Positions 1 to 10,014 of a DNA stretch of 64,000 nt are shown in pieces; positions within the stretch are counted from its first letter, which is position 1; the number at the start of each line of letters is the position of its first letter. Made by a program: the position numbers and the translations under genes. Below the pieces are notes generated by a model. It saw only the letters and a program-made list of their open reading frames with translations, was not told the origin of the DNA and did no database searches. The stretch comes from Paraspadella gotoi. Lineage: Eukaryota > Chaetognatha. The stretch lies in the NCBI GenBank assembly GCA_051294375.1, contig JBJCIZ010000207.1:92389-156388 (forward strand). The letters are read 5' to 3'.

Positions 1-1098
1 CTGAACCTCCTTAAGGGATCGAGTTCAAACTAAGTCAAAATATAATGAATTTTGAAACTAATGACACCCCTTAAGAAGAATAAAAATAATTCTTTTTTCA
101 ATGATGTCTGAAAGAAAAAAGGCTAAATTGTACTCTAGTAAAACTTAAAAGTTTTTGGATAAAGAAAATGTGAAATTTTTGGTCACTTAAATATTTGCTT
201 GTCTGATTTTACAAGACATGCTTTCAAAATCTCTCACAAAAATATTATTCACCCCATCACAGCCTAAGTATTTATCCTTCTTTCCACCAGCAAAAGTAAA
301 CATTATCTTATTAAGAGAACAGGGATGTTTACTAAAAGGAGCCGAAAGCCATTCAACTTCTTCACTTTGATGTTATTTTTCAATAATAAAATAAGCAAAT
401 TTTTAATTATTTAACTCTCAATGTCTTCAAAGATATTATACACTTTCATAATATCCCAATTGTTTGAATTAATTATTATATTTATTTTACCCAGAAATCA
501 TAAAATAACAGAAGTTGTGGATTCCCTTCGCTCCGTTTTTAAGAAAAAAAATTACACTAGCGAATAATAAGTTTGTAAGAGGAAGTCAGAACGGCAAAAA
601 ATCTTAAAAAGGGAGAATGTTAAAAAAAAAGGGGTGGAATTTTGACTGGGTTTCCTAAGATTTCTCCACAATGTGGAGGTCGATATTAAAGCGAAACTTT
701 GAGATTCACAATATTCCCGTTCATTCCACATCTATCGATATAAAAATATAGACAAAAAAGTCACTGGCTTCTTTTTCTATAGCGGCTTCCTACTAAACGG
801 AAGGAAAAAAAGTTTTGTTTATCTATTTCCAGCATAAATTTTTACATATACTTCTTATTTATCTTGGCCATTTACAAATCCATAATAATGCTATACTAAT
901 TAAATATAATATTTTTCCCCTTAGTTTGTTTGATACATATCCACAAAGCAAAAATTACTTCATTACTTGATCAATAATATATGCAATCTAGTTATCTAAT
1001 AAAAGGCAAGACCAAGCAGATTCAAAATTTTTACATGAATTTTTTAATGAAATACTGTTAGAGATACAGTTTTGCCGATTTAAAAGCATGTTTTCTAT
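1..1098. other. AT-rich DNA, no gene seen
   Basis: I see no coding sequence, RNA gene or clear repeat unit here. It is AT-rich with many homopolymer runs. Short open frames have no family features. Confidence 0.6.
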
Positions 1099-1198
1099 NN
1101 NNNNNNNNNNNNNNNNNNNNNNNNNNNNNNNNNNNNNNNNNNNNNNNNNNNNNNNNNNNNNNNNNNNNNNNNNNNNNNNNNNNNNNNNNNNNNNNNNN
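1099..1198. other. assembly gap (100 N)
   Basis: Run of exactly 100 N, the usual placeholder for a gap of unknown size. Equal 100-N gaps lie at 50299-50398 and 60755-60854; 25-N gaps lie at 9990-10014 and 53758-53782. Confidence 0.98.
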
Positions 1199-1346
1199 TC
1201 AAAACAAACCAATTTTCTCTTTTATTTTTATATTTCTTTTTCTCTCTCTTTTCTCTTTTAATTACATGTCTCTCTCCCTCTCTCTTTTCCCTAGTCACTG
1301 ATTCATAGGAAAAAATCTTAAAAGCATAAAGATCGAGCCGCTTTCG

Positions 1347-1580
1347 ATAGTAACCAAATATTGATGCGATGATAACCAAATATTGATGCGATGATAACCA
1401 AATATTGACGCGATGATAACCAATAATTGATGCGATGATAACAAAATGACTGATGTGATGATAATCAAATGATTGATGCGATGATAGTCATTCATTGATA
1501 TGATGATAATCATTCATTGATACGATGATAGTCATTCATTGATGCGATGATAGTGATTCATTGACGCGCTGAATCATTCA
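1347..1580. repeat. 22-bp minisatellite (GATGCGATGATAACCAAATATT-like)
   Basis: About ten imperfect units of about 22 bp, each built on the core TTGATGCGATGATA followed by a variable tail (ACCAAATA, then GTCATTCA). Units are cleanest at the left and drift to the right. The same core occurs in reverse complement at about 39310-39500, again beside TC/GA microsatellite, so the array is part of a larger dispersed composite repeat. Confidence 0.8.
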
Positions 1581-1613
1581 TCGTAAATAAAACAAACAAA
1601 TGCGTGTATGAGT

Positions 1614-1646
<33 letters not shown>

Positions 1647-1815
1647 CTGGACAGTTTTCCCGCCAACGAAACGCATTATTAGGTCTCTCTCGTTTATATA
1701 AAGAATAATCAGAATTTTTAGAAAAAAAATCCACGAAAATCTCGGATGTAAATTTGTGATTTTGTATTGAGAAAAAAGCGCGGAATAAATGGCGATAATA
1801 AAAGTTTTTAGAAGG

Positions 1816-1879
<64 letters not shown>

Positions 1880-2230
1880 AGGAGGGAGAGTGAGAAAGAG
1901 AGAGAGAGAGAGAGTTTTCCACCAACGAACGCATTATTAGGTCACTCTCGTTTATATCGGTTATCCGTTGCCTCGCAACGGCGTCGTGAAATTGGTCTAT
2001 GTTGATTTTTTTTTATACACGTAACGCGTTATTAGGTCATGTTCCTCGACATTGTTTACTTGTTGCTCCGCAACGACCACGAAATCTAGGTTAAGTAAGT
2101 TATTGTATTTTGGGATTTTGTATTGAGATAAAATAATAAATGGCGATAATAAAAGTTTTTAGAAGGAAAAAATCCACGACAATCTCGGAATAAATGGCCG
2201 ATAATAAAAGTTTTTTAGAAGGAAAAAAAA

Positions 2231-2266
<36 letters not shown>

Positions 2267-2530
2267 TGAGAGAAAGAGAGATAGAAGAGAAAAAGATTGT
2301 TCTTTTTTTAGGAAGAAACCAGACCGAGGTCAAATTTAATATTTGCATATTTAATTAATTTATAAAACGTAAACAAAACATATTTAATAACTGTCCAGAC
2401 TCCAGACTCAATTTTAAGCACATCCATGATAAGAAGCTGTATAAAAATTTTCAGCTTCATACACCCAAATTTAATCATAAAAAAGGCAATCTATAATTTG
2501 GAACGCCGCCGCCGACGATGACGCCACTTA
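1581..2530. repeat. composite dispersed repeat with (GA)n blocks
   Basis: Contains (GA)n at about 1617-1645, 1824-1912 and 2232-2282, with intervening sequence that recurs elsewhere. The block around 2360-2530, with ACGTAAACAAAACATATTTA and the following 'aactgtccagactc', reappears at 45775-45925. The block around 1690-1750 reappears in reverse complement at about 39105-39215. Open frames here translate to Ser/Leu runs from the microsatellite and are not genes. Confidence 0.7.
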
Positions 2531-2729
2531 TGTCCAAAACCACAGCAATATCGTTGCAAACGCAAAGCGATTGCGACGATAAAAAAAAGAATAATAAATA
2601 TAAAACAGTAAAATAACTTATTTTCGAGTTTAATTTTTAGCAAGTACTAAGTGTGGAGAGACATTATTGAAAGTACTTTTGTTTTACTTTTAGCCCGCAT
2701 AAGCGAGCAGTTTAATCGAATGCGACCTC

Positions 2730-3070
2730 TCTCAACTCGCATACTTTTCTCAACTCGCATACTTTTCTCAACTCGCATACTTTTCTCAACTCGCATACTT
2801 TTCTCAACTCGCATACTTTTCTCAACTCGCATACTTTTCTCAACTCGCATCATTTTTCAAATTCACATCATTTTTTCCAATTTGCATTAATTTTTCTGCT
2901 TGCATCATTCTCTCAACTTGAATAATTCTTTCAAATTGTAACATTCTTTCAACTTGCAACATTCTTTAAACTTGCAACATTCTTTCAACTTGCAACATTC
3001 TTTCAACTTGCAACATTCTTTCAACTTGCAACAATCTTTCAACCTGCATCATTTTTTTCAATATGCATAA
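2730..3070. repeat. 18-bp tandem array TCTCAACTCGCATACTTT and degenerate continuation
   Basis: Seven near-perfect 18-bp units span about 2730-2855, then about ten decayed 18-19 bp units (core TTTCAACTTGCAACATTC) run to about 3070. Read on the minus strand the perfect part encodes repeated MRVEKS, which reflects the repeat length (a multiple of three) and not a protein. A few units of the same core appear at 39765-39805. Confidence 0.9.
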
Positions 3071-3249
3071 TTTTCCATAATTATTTAAACAACTAATTAT
3101 TTAATTAAAAAATTCATGAGTAAGCACAAATAATAAAAATTAAAGTCAACTTGACTTAGGTTTTTCTCATGCAAACTCATTTCCACTCCTCGATTCCATC
3201 AAAACTTTATATCGTGCTCAATCATGTATGTAACTTTCACTACGCCTTA

Positions 3250-3464
3250 TCAAGCATGGAACCGGAATCGACCAATCAGCTTGCAGAATCATTGAAACTG
3301 TAAATTCTACCCACGTCGCCGATCCTCTTCCTTAGATATAAATAGACTTAGCTTGTTCTAGTTTCAGTAGAATTGATCAAGACTCCTGCGCGCGTCTCAC
3401 CGTCACCTTTATTCTTGATTACCTTGATTTCGTCCATAGAAATCCATGAATTTTAACTTAAATG
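3250..3464 (+). repeat. Gypsy-1 5' LTR
   Basis: Matches 13156-13385 almost base for base, apart from small indels such as the extra GATCATT and the AGAATAAAAC segment in the right copy. It contains TATAAATAG at 3337-3345, a plausible core promoter. The sequence straight after it (TGGTGACAGGACTTC, from 3465) has the TGG start of a primer binding site. Confidence 0.8.
3337..3345 (+). promoter_or_regulatory. TATA box of Gypsy-1 LTR
   Basis: TATAAATAG, conserved at 13243-13251 in the right LTR. Conservation in both LTRs and position inside the repeat support a U3 promoter. Confidence 0.55.
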
Positions 3465-3645
3465 TGGTGACAGGACTTCTGGGCAAGACTCACCACTCCT
3501 CCGAGAAGCCAAAGCCACCAGCAACCACGCCACCCGAAATGAATCCCGCACTCTCAACCTCCACCTCCGCCCCCGCCGGGCAGATACCTCCACCCCTCCT
3601 GGCACCCAAGGGCAGGAAACAGGTAGCAGTGCCGATGAAGACAAC

Positions 3646-4062
3646 TTGGTACGCACTTTTAAAATGCCATCCGAGTTGAACAAGCATTGCAGACAAGCGA
3701 CGAAAGATGGACTAATCACTAAACAAATCATGCAAATTGTGAATGAATCAAATATTCAAAATCTACAAAAATTTCAACATATCGCGGACGAAATAAAGAC
3801 CATGGACACCAAAATAGGTGCCATGGATGCAAAAGTTGGAGCCATGGATAAACACATGGTGACAGCCGACCAAAAACTGGATACAATCATCGCAGCTCTC
3901 CAAGGTGGAATCAACCTGCCCCAAACAGCGAGGCCACCATCGTCAATTTACCCTGTACTGCCCAACATAAGACAGCAAACAGCAGCCCAGCCTCAACGCA
4001 ACCTTCCCGAAACCCAACCCATCGACAAAGTATGCCAGCCCCACGACGAAGCAAGGTCCTAG
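3646..4062 (+). CDS. Gypsy-1 gag-like fragment, N-terminal coiled coil
   Basis: This 138-residue open frame continues in frame from upstream Pro/Thr-rich sequence (about 3480-3645), so the real start may lie in or just after the LTR. Residues 40-80 contain a heptad-like run with repeated MDxKxGAMD units, suggesting a short coiled coil for self-association; a Pro/Gln-rich tail follows. Gag forms the particle that packages element RNA. The assignment rests on position, first after the LTR and before protease, not on a recognised domain. The frame closes with TAG at 4060-4062, but related coding potential resumes at 4390. Confidence 0.45.
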   Translation: MVRTFKMPSELNKHCRQATKDGLITKQIMQIVNESNIQNLQKFQHIADEIKTMDTKIGAMDAKVGAMDKHMVTADQKLDTIIAALQGGINLPQTARPPSSIYPVLPNIRQQTAAQPQRNLPETQPIDKVCQPHDEARS

Positions 4063-4389
4063 ACGGCCGTCAGAGAGCCGCCTGGCTACACGCCATCCGA
4101 GCATCCCATCAAGCTCGAGAAAAGGGAAAAAGAAACGCTAATACGCCAATACCTGCGAAACTTCTATCAGGCATACAAAGACAACTACACCACCGAACAA
4201 GATAGATGAGCAACTGCGGGCCATCCTAGAACAAGATAAAGAAGCTGCAAGGTTCACAATTGAAATTAACAACAGCCGATGGTTAGGAATGCACACCATC
4301 TTTGAGTCATCATCACTCTCGATCGCCGAGGCTGACAAATTAGCCACTTAGTCGGTTGATCCAGCCATTCAAGATATGCAGTCGCCTTA

Positions 4390-4758
4390 GTGAATGAAGC
4401 TCTCGAAAAGTACGAGAATGTTCGTGAAAAAGACAAACCATCCATTCCTGACTATGCGGCACAACTCCTCGTCAAGGCCCTGGAACCATATATGCAAGGC
4501 ATCACGACAAAAACACTCGAATGGATGTACTTACTCGAACGACAACAGTACCTGGATCTCGGCAGAGAAATTGAATACCGCCTCAAAGGTTACCTAACCA
4601 GTGGATCAAATAGTGAAAGAATAAAAAAGGTCGTCAGCACCGTCTCCAATGATGACAAGGAGAAACTTGTAAATGCCCCGTCACCAAAGGCCTTACAGAT
4701 CAGGACCCTAACAGCAGCGCGACGGCATTTTACCAAGGCACAATGCTGCAGGAACTAA
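4390..4758 (+). CDS. Gypsy-1 gag-like fragment, capsid region
   Basis: A 122-residue frame, helical and charged (for example EALEKYENVREKDK), without a motif I can name. It lies between the coiled-coil fragment and the protease, where capsid would be expected. It is separated from the previous fragment by stops and frame changes that may be assembly indels. A following Arg/Asp-rich stretch (about 4830-4920, DDRRDDRRDNRR-like in one frame) could be a nucleic-acid-binding tail. Function is inferred from position only. Confidence 0.4.
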   Translation: MNEALEKYENVREKDKPSIPDYAAQLLVKALEPYMQGITTKTLEWMYLLERQQYLDLGREIEYRLKGYLTSGSNSERIKKVVSTVSNDDKEKLVNAPSPKALQIRTLTAARRHFTKAQCCRN

Positions 4759-5031
4759 ACAACGTGAGTGAAAACATCAAGGAGATGAAGAAACAGCTCG
4801 GAAGGCCAAATCGCTCACAAGATGACCAACGAGGTGAATGATACCGCGACGACCGCCGCGACGATCGCCGTGACAACCGCCGTTATGACGACCAACAAAA
4901 GGGAGATGGAAAGCATTTTGACAAAAACTTTAACCAAAAAGCAGGCTGTTTAAATGAAGACTTAGAAAATGATTCTACCAATGATGAAAATTTTGCCCTC
5001 AATAAAAACAATTTTCATTATTCCCGTGTAA

Positions 5032-5754
5032 TTGATATTAGAAAAACAGACAGAAAATGGCCGAAATCAGCTAAGGCAAACTTATCAAAAGCTTGGAGAA
5101 AAAGTAAATGCACAAAAAGCAATGATCAGTGATAAAGGAAAAGCAGAAAAGATTAAAAATTTGGAAGATATTGCAAATGGATTCAAAGGGAAGTCTACCT
5201 CCGCGAGGATGCATAAACTTTTAAAACCTTTGACAAAAGATGAATTAATTCTCGCGAACAAGTTCATCCACCAGATGGGATGGAAAGGCTGGGACAAGGC
5301 CAACAACACCGAGCAAAGGGCCAAGATTAACAGGAACAAGGCTTGCGCCAAGATGGTAAGACGATCCCATTGCTGAGAAGTGAACAAACCAGAACCACCT
5401 CCTCCTCTTCCTGTCTTCATTCCTCCTCCTCCCCAACCCTTAACCTCTTCACCACCTCTGACTCATCAAATAAATCACGTAAATCCAACCAGGAGAAGGG
5501 AACATTTAGGCCTTAGGAAATTGAGGCCTACTGGAGGAATCAACAATCCAACTTATAGGATAGTGGCTAGTGAGCACAATGGAGAGTCTCTACACCAAGC
5601 TACAATTCGTAGGGTGGAGTTGGAGATCCATGAACCAGAGATTTACTTACAACCTTCTCCGACCATGGAAACCACAAAAAAAGAAACAGAAATACCATCA
5701 CTCCCTATGGAAATAAAGTTGAGAAACATCTCCCCAAAGCCCCGCTCCACGTGA
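5032..5754 (+). CDS. Gypsy-1 gag/pro linker: two adjacent frames, basic then proline-rich
   Basis: Two frames lie end to end. 5032-5376 encodes 114 Lys-rich residues; 5380-5754 encodes 124 residues that open with a Pro run. Neither matches a family I know. The two are separated by a TGA and an immediate ATG. They could be one gag C-terminus and linker split by an assembly error, or genuinely separate. The protease begins just after. Confidence 0.35.
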
Positions 5755-5761
5755 CAACACT

Positions 5762-6130
5762 GGAAATGCTCTTCATGCTGGTAAAAACAGCTATATACCA
5801 GCAGTCATAGCTGGAGCACCGGCAAGCTGCCTTTATGATACAGGAGCCTCAATAAATACAATACCCAGAAAATTTATTGAAAAATGGAGCCTTGCCAAGG
5901 AAATATACCATGGCAGGCCTCTGAGACTCTTAACCGCCACTGGAACAATCATTTTGACAGAAATGATCAATATCAGGATTATGTTCCAAGCATGGGTGTT
6001 AAAAACAGCCTTTTACATATCGGCCAATGAAAATGAACAAGACATTATCAGCACGGCTGTCACTAACCCAGGCCCACACGAACAGATTGGGGAGAACAAC
6101 CATCTGCCACAAGGAAAGACCTTCAGATAG
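5762..6130 (+). CDS. Gypsy-1 retropepsin-like aspartic protease
   Basis: The frame reads through YDTGASINTIP with catalytic DTG at 5837-5845, followed by hydrophobic beta-strand-like segments (for example LRLLTATGTII) as in retropepsins. It has no ATG of its own, as expected for a domain made from a Gag-Pol precursor. In LTR elements this enzyme dimerises and cuts the precursor. It ends with TAG at 6128-6130. Of the Gypsy-1 domains it is one of the best preserved: the active-site triplet is canonical and the frame is unbroken over about 120 codons. Confidence 0.7.
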   Translation, partial: GNALHAGKNSYIPAVIAGAPASCLYDTGASINTIPRKFIEKWSLAKEIYHGRPLRLLTATGTIILTEMINIRIMFQAWVLKTAFYISANENEQDIISTAVTNPGPHEQIGENNHLPQGKTFR

Positions 6131-6195
6131 CAGCGATGGACAGAAAACCCATCACGCATCTCTTTCAAGAAAAACATGAGGCCTTGAAAGCCGTG

Positions 6196-6700
6196 AGATG
6201 GTTGGCAAGGAGAAACATCGACGATCCTCTTACATACAAAAAGATCACGACAACAAAAACTGGTTAACCACGGATAAAGCCTACTGGAAAACGCTAACCG
6301 GATCAAGGTGGATTATTCAGTCAACAGATGGACAGAGGATTCCACGTCGCAGATGGCGACAGCATCAGAGATGGCATCGAAATCGAGGACCAACCAGGAC
6401 GGTGGGGACATACATTTCCCCTAGTCACGGCTGAAGCAAAGTCCGACTTGGCCTCGAAACTGAGAAGACCGCAGAACCAGTTCAGGCAGACTTGTCAGGA
6501 AAAAAGCCGCTGCTACGTAAAGTAAGGAAAGACAACATACCAGCAACAACGATTGTTCACCATGAACCAACCGAAGAACTCGACGCTGTGAAAAAGGCAA
6601 GACAAGCTCAAAAAGACAAGCACGATGCAAGAGGCAAAGAAGCGTTTCTCAAACCCTTCAAAGATGTGGATCCCACACTAGCCAATAAGGCCCCTTAGTA
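6196..6700 (+). pseudogene. Gypsy-1 protease-RT connector, broken frames
   Basis: Overlapping short frames in two phases (6198-6434, 6328-6525, 6492-6698) read as charged sequence (for example KKARQAQKDKHDARGKEAF) that leads into the RT. Switching between frames suggests indels in one original frame. No catalytic motif is visible. Confidence 0.4.
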
Positions 6701-6709
6701 TGGGAAATA

Positions 6710-7330
6710 GTGTGGGAATTCAGGAATGTCTTCAGCGAATCCATAAACGATTGTAAAGAAGGTTTTCTTAATTATAAGGTTGACCTGGGATTCACCAATG
6801 AGGACCTCCCAAAACCGCGTTTTGTCAACCAAGGACCCGTAAAAAAAGCGGCTTTAAAAAGATACTTGGAAGTTTATGAAAACGCAGGAATAGTTTCAAG
6901 GAACAAAAAATGAAGCATATTCAAATGCATTTCTTATAAAAAAAACCAGGACACGTCGCCGAAGGACAAGACGAGATGTTTGACGAGACTTTTGCAAAAC
7001 AGTGGAGATTGATTTGTGATTTGTCGGCAGTTAACACTAACTCTCCACTTACGCAACCGAGCCTCAAACATTACATCGATCCTCGAGCAATACAAACCCC
7101 ATGAGCTTCACTGTTCCCTTGACATTTTAGCCTGCTTCCACCAGGTAAACCTTCACCGAAGGGTGCAAAAAGAGTCACCACCTTCGCTGGCGCTGGCCAC
7201 AACTGGTGATGAACAAGCTACCCATGGGCTGAGTTAACAGTGTTAACGTTTTACAAGCCATTCTCGACAAAATTTTCAAGGTTCTCGGTGAAAAATGTTA
7301 AAAGCTTTCTAGTATATCATATACTATATA
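6710..7330 (+). pseudogene. Gypsy-1 reverse transcriptase, N-terminal half, disrupted
   Basis: Frame 6710-6913 carries the RT lead-in (QGPVKKAALKRYLEVYENAGIV-like), matching the segment before RT motif 1 in Ty3/Gypsy elements. After a frame change come WRLICDLSAVN (about 7000-7035, motif 1) and LDILACFHQVNLH (about 7114-7155, motif A, with the catalytic Asp), then KLPMG/VNVLQAILDKIF-like sequence near 7210-7275. The YxDD motif C expected near 7310-7330 has decayed into ATA/TAT repeats, so this copy should be inactive unless the assembly is wrong here. Confidence 0.65.
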
Positions 7331-7399
7331 CTACATATAAAGACTCAGAGAATTGCTACAGAAATGTAGAGACGAGAATGTCGTGTTGAAGTGGACCAA

Positions 7400-8240
7400 A
7401 AGCGTACTGCTACGAAAGAGGACATCAAAATCCTCGGATTTAGCATCTCCAACAGCAAACTCCTTCCCCAAAGCAAAAAGCTGGAAGCCGCTGAGATAAA
7501 ACTCAAGAACCTGAAAACTCAAAAGGACTGAAGAGCATGCTCGCGTCTCTAAATTACTATAGATGCTTCACACACAGATTCTCTTATATAGCGCAGCCAC
7601 TTCATGCCTTACGCTCCTGGACCGAAAAGACTTTCAAACTCACTGAGAAACATCGGGAAATGCTCGCCCTCTTGAAGAAATCAAAACCTCTCCCGGACTC
7701 AATTTCTCAATGACCAAAGAATAAGACAAGGCCTCTTACAAAATCTATGCTGACGTGAGCACAACGGCAATGGGCAGCTCATCACAGCCACAGCAGATGG
7801 GGGTAGAGTACCCACTATCATTTCACTCCAAATCTTTTCCAGAAGAGTACCGCATAAAGCACATTAACATACTCGAGACCCTGGCTTTCAACATGATGGT
7901 CAAAAAGTACAAAGGCTACACATGCGGCAGAAGAGTCACATTATAACGGACTCTCAGTATTCAAAAGAATCATAGATCTTCAACATGACAAACAGCAGCT
8001 CCTTCCAACAAATGTTCTTCGTTGGATTACAGAAATAAAGTTAGAATGCCAACCCAAAAAGGTCATCTTAGTCAAAAGCAAGGACAACCCCACTGATTTC
8101 CTCACCCGCTTTACCGAACAAGGCAAATCACCCCTCTTGACACCCTTTTTTTTCTGGCTGGTTTTGACGTGGATGGAAGCTACGAGCCTGGTTACCCGAA
8201 AACCCGGCAGGGGACGATGAAGAACCAAGTCACCTCGACC
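7400..8240 (+). pseudogene. Gypsy-1 RT C-terminus and RNase H (copy 1)
   Basis: Around 7410-7570 the translation reads ILGFSISNSKLLPQSKKLEA and then LASLNYYRCFTHRFSYIAQP, the diagnostic end of Ty3/Gypsy RT. From about 7740 the RNase H domain follows: IYADVSTTAMG (first catalytic Asp), then SFHSKSFPEEYRIKHINILE (Glu), then TDSQ-like sequence near 7950. RNase H removes the RNA strand of the RNA:DNA hybrid. The region is split among frames by indels; the duplicate at 10015 onward has different indels, which suggests sequencing error. Confidence 0.7.
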
Positions 8241-9307
8241 TCATCACCGGACATGCACCGACCCTCACCCTCATGGCCCAGCTTTACAACAAGAAACCAA
8301 GCCTTTCCGAACAAGATTTTTTGATTTTGTCCGTCAAAATTTCGCCAACAGGAAAGGAAACATGGAAAAACTAAATAAGAAAACCAAAATGAAGGATGCA
8401 GACATCTTCATCAGGACAATCTCTGCAAAAGATTGGACCCTTGGACACCCCGAGCTGGAGATGTTAGCCAAGATGACTGGCATCAACATCATTATGATGG
8501 CAAGGATAACATCAGTCAAACCGGCTGCAAGTACGAAAGGTCTTATCAGGCTTCCCAGGTGGACAGAACAATCAAAATATTCAGAACAATCACCAGTCAG
8601 GTCAGCCTTGTCGGAGATTCGGATCTAGCACAGCAACTGCGACCAATGAGATCGGAAGATTTAAAGATTGTCTGTCCAAAACCTACAACCACCATCCACC
8701 AAACAACAGGGGAAGGCCGAAGAAACAATCAACTGGGACAAGAAACTCCAGCGAAGTCCCACTTGACTTAATAAACAACAACTTTAACCCTGATGAAGGA
8801 CAACAACAAACCCGAGCTAGACCCGTCAGTGAGATCCCCGCAGACTTAATAAACATTAATCTCGAGGCTGAAATGGCAACAAGGCAACAACAACCTGACC
8901 CTGCTGCTTATGACAGCAGCATAATTGACAAGTTCCCCATCAACTGGCCAGGTGCAGAAGAGGAAGTCGTCATCGACAGCACCCTCAAGACAAACATCGA
9001 CGTCACGAAAATAGAAAGTCAAAAAGGAAATAAAAAGCCTCAAAAACTAAAACTTCGGCATTAATCCCTCTTGCCAGGGAAGTCAGAGATTGGCAACAAC
9101 AAAATCAAATTTTCAAGGATGTTGTTCAGATGCTCAAAACAACAATAAAGATGAAGCAAAATCTTTGCTAAACAAAAAGATGATCAAAGGCAAAAACTCA
9201 GCAGAGAGATCTTTGCAAATTGCTTAGATGACCTTGACGTCACAACGGATAATATCCTCACCATAAGGGGCTTCAAAGGAGACACGCCAACTTACAAGTT
9301 TGTTGTT

Positions 9308-9989
9308 CCACCAGAAAAGGCAGAGGATATCACACATAATATACATGTACACTTTGGACACCCTGGGCGAGACCGCACAGCTTCATCATGGCCCAATATA
9401 TCTCACCAGGATTGACATCGGAAGCCGCCAAGGTTGTACGTAACTGTGATAATTGCGCCAAAGCAACAGATCAACAAAAAAACAATGAAACTTTGTCGGC
9501 GCCTAATCTAGCCATCGCCCCATGGGAATCACTGAGCATTGATGTAATGCATCTGCCAACAGTCTCAGGCTACAAATACGCCCTCGTTGACTCGGACAAT
9601 GCATCTGCATATGCATGGGCAATTCCACTAAAACGCGCCGATGCAGACAGCATCGTCAAAGCACTCGATAAAAAACAATTTTCTTCTCCACGGATCTTAT
9701 CTTGAAATAAACTTTGATGGAGCAACGCAACTTAATGGAGCCACAATGAGGTCCATCCTGAATCTCCTTGACACAATTGGCCGTAAAGTGTTAGTCGGAC
9801 GCAAAAAACAGCAACAGGGCGAAAGCGACATCGGCAGAATAAAACAAGCTAAGCGCAAAGCAGTCAAGGACCAACCTGACAAATGGCTTCAAACCCTACC
9901 GCAGCTAATGTTACTCTTAAATGCCACCCCCTATCATCGGCTGGAAGACTACATGTCTCCTCACGAATCCAGTATGGACACAGACAAGG
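9308..9989 (+). pseudogene. Gypsy-1 integrase (copy 1), runs into gap
   Basis: The zinc-binding HHCC region spans about 9335-9465 (NIHVHFGHPGRDRTA then CDNCAKAT). It is followed by LSIDVMHLP (first catalytic Asp, about 9535), INFDGATQLNG (second Asp, about 9712) and ESDIGRIKQAKRK (Glu, about 9822), roughly 35 residues after the second Asp. Integrase inserts element DNA into the host genome. A base missing near 9384 relative to copy 2 (GCACAGCTTC against GCACAGCCTTC) shifts the frame, so the open part starts at 9388. It is cut at 9989 by the N gap. Confidence 0.75.
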
Positions 9990-10014
9990 NNNNNNNNNNN
10001 NNNNNNNNNNNNNN
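9990..10014. other. assembly gap (25 N)
   Basis: 25 N exactly at the junction of the two copies of the duplicated segment. Confidence 0.98.

Larger units (their letters stand above)
7396..9989 (+). repeat. first copy of a 2.6 kb internal tandem duplication of Gypsy-1 pol
   Basis: Runs from RT C-terminus to mid integrase and is repeated in the same order and orientation at 10015-12599, directly across the 25-N gap. The distal 0.9 kb of the two copies is nearly identical. The proximal 1.7 kb differs mainly by one-base indels in both directions, typical of unpolished reads. An assembly duplication is at least as likely as a real one. Confidence 0.9.

Noticed and set aside
1578-2348. Ser/Leu-rich open frames on the minus strand
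   Set aside because: Direct translation of (GA)n microsatellite.
2647-2853. MRVEKS repeat protein
   Set aside because: Product of an 18-bp tandem repeat; no start context, and the array decays out of frame.
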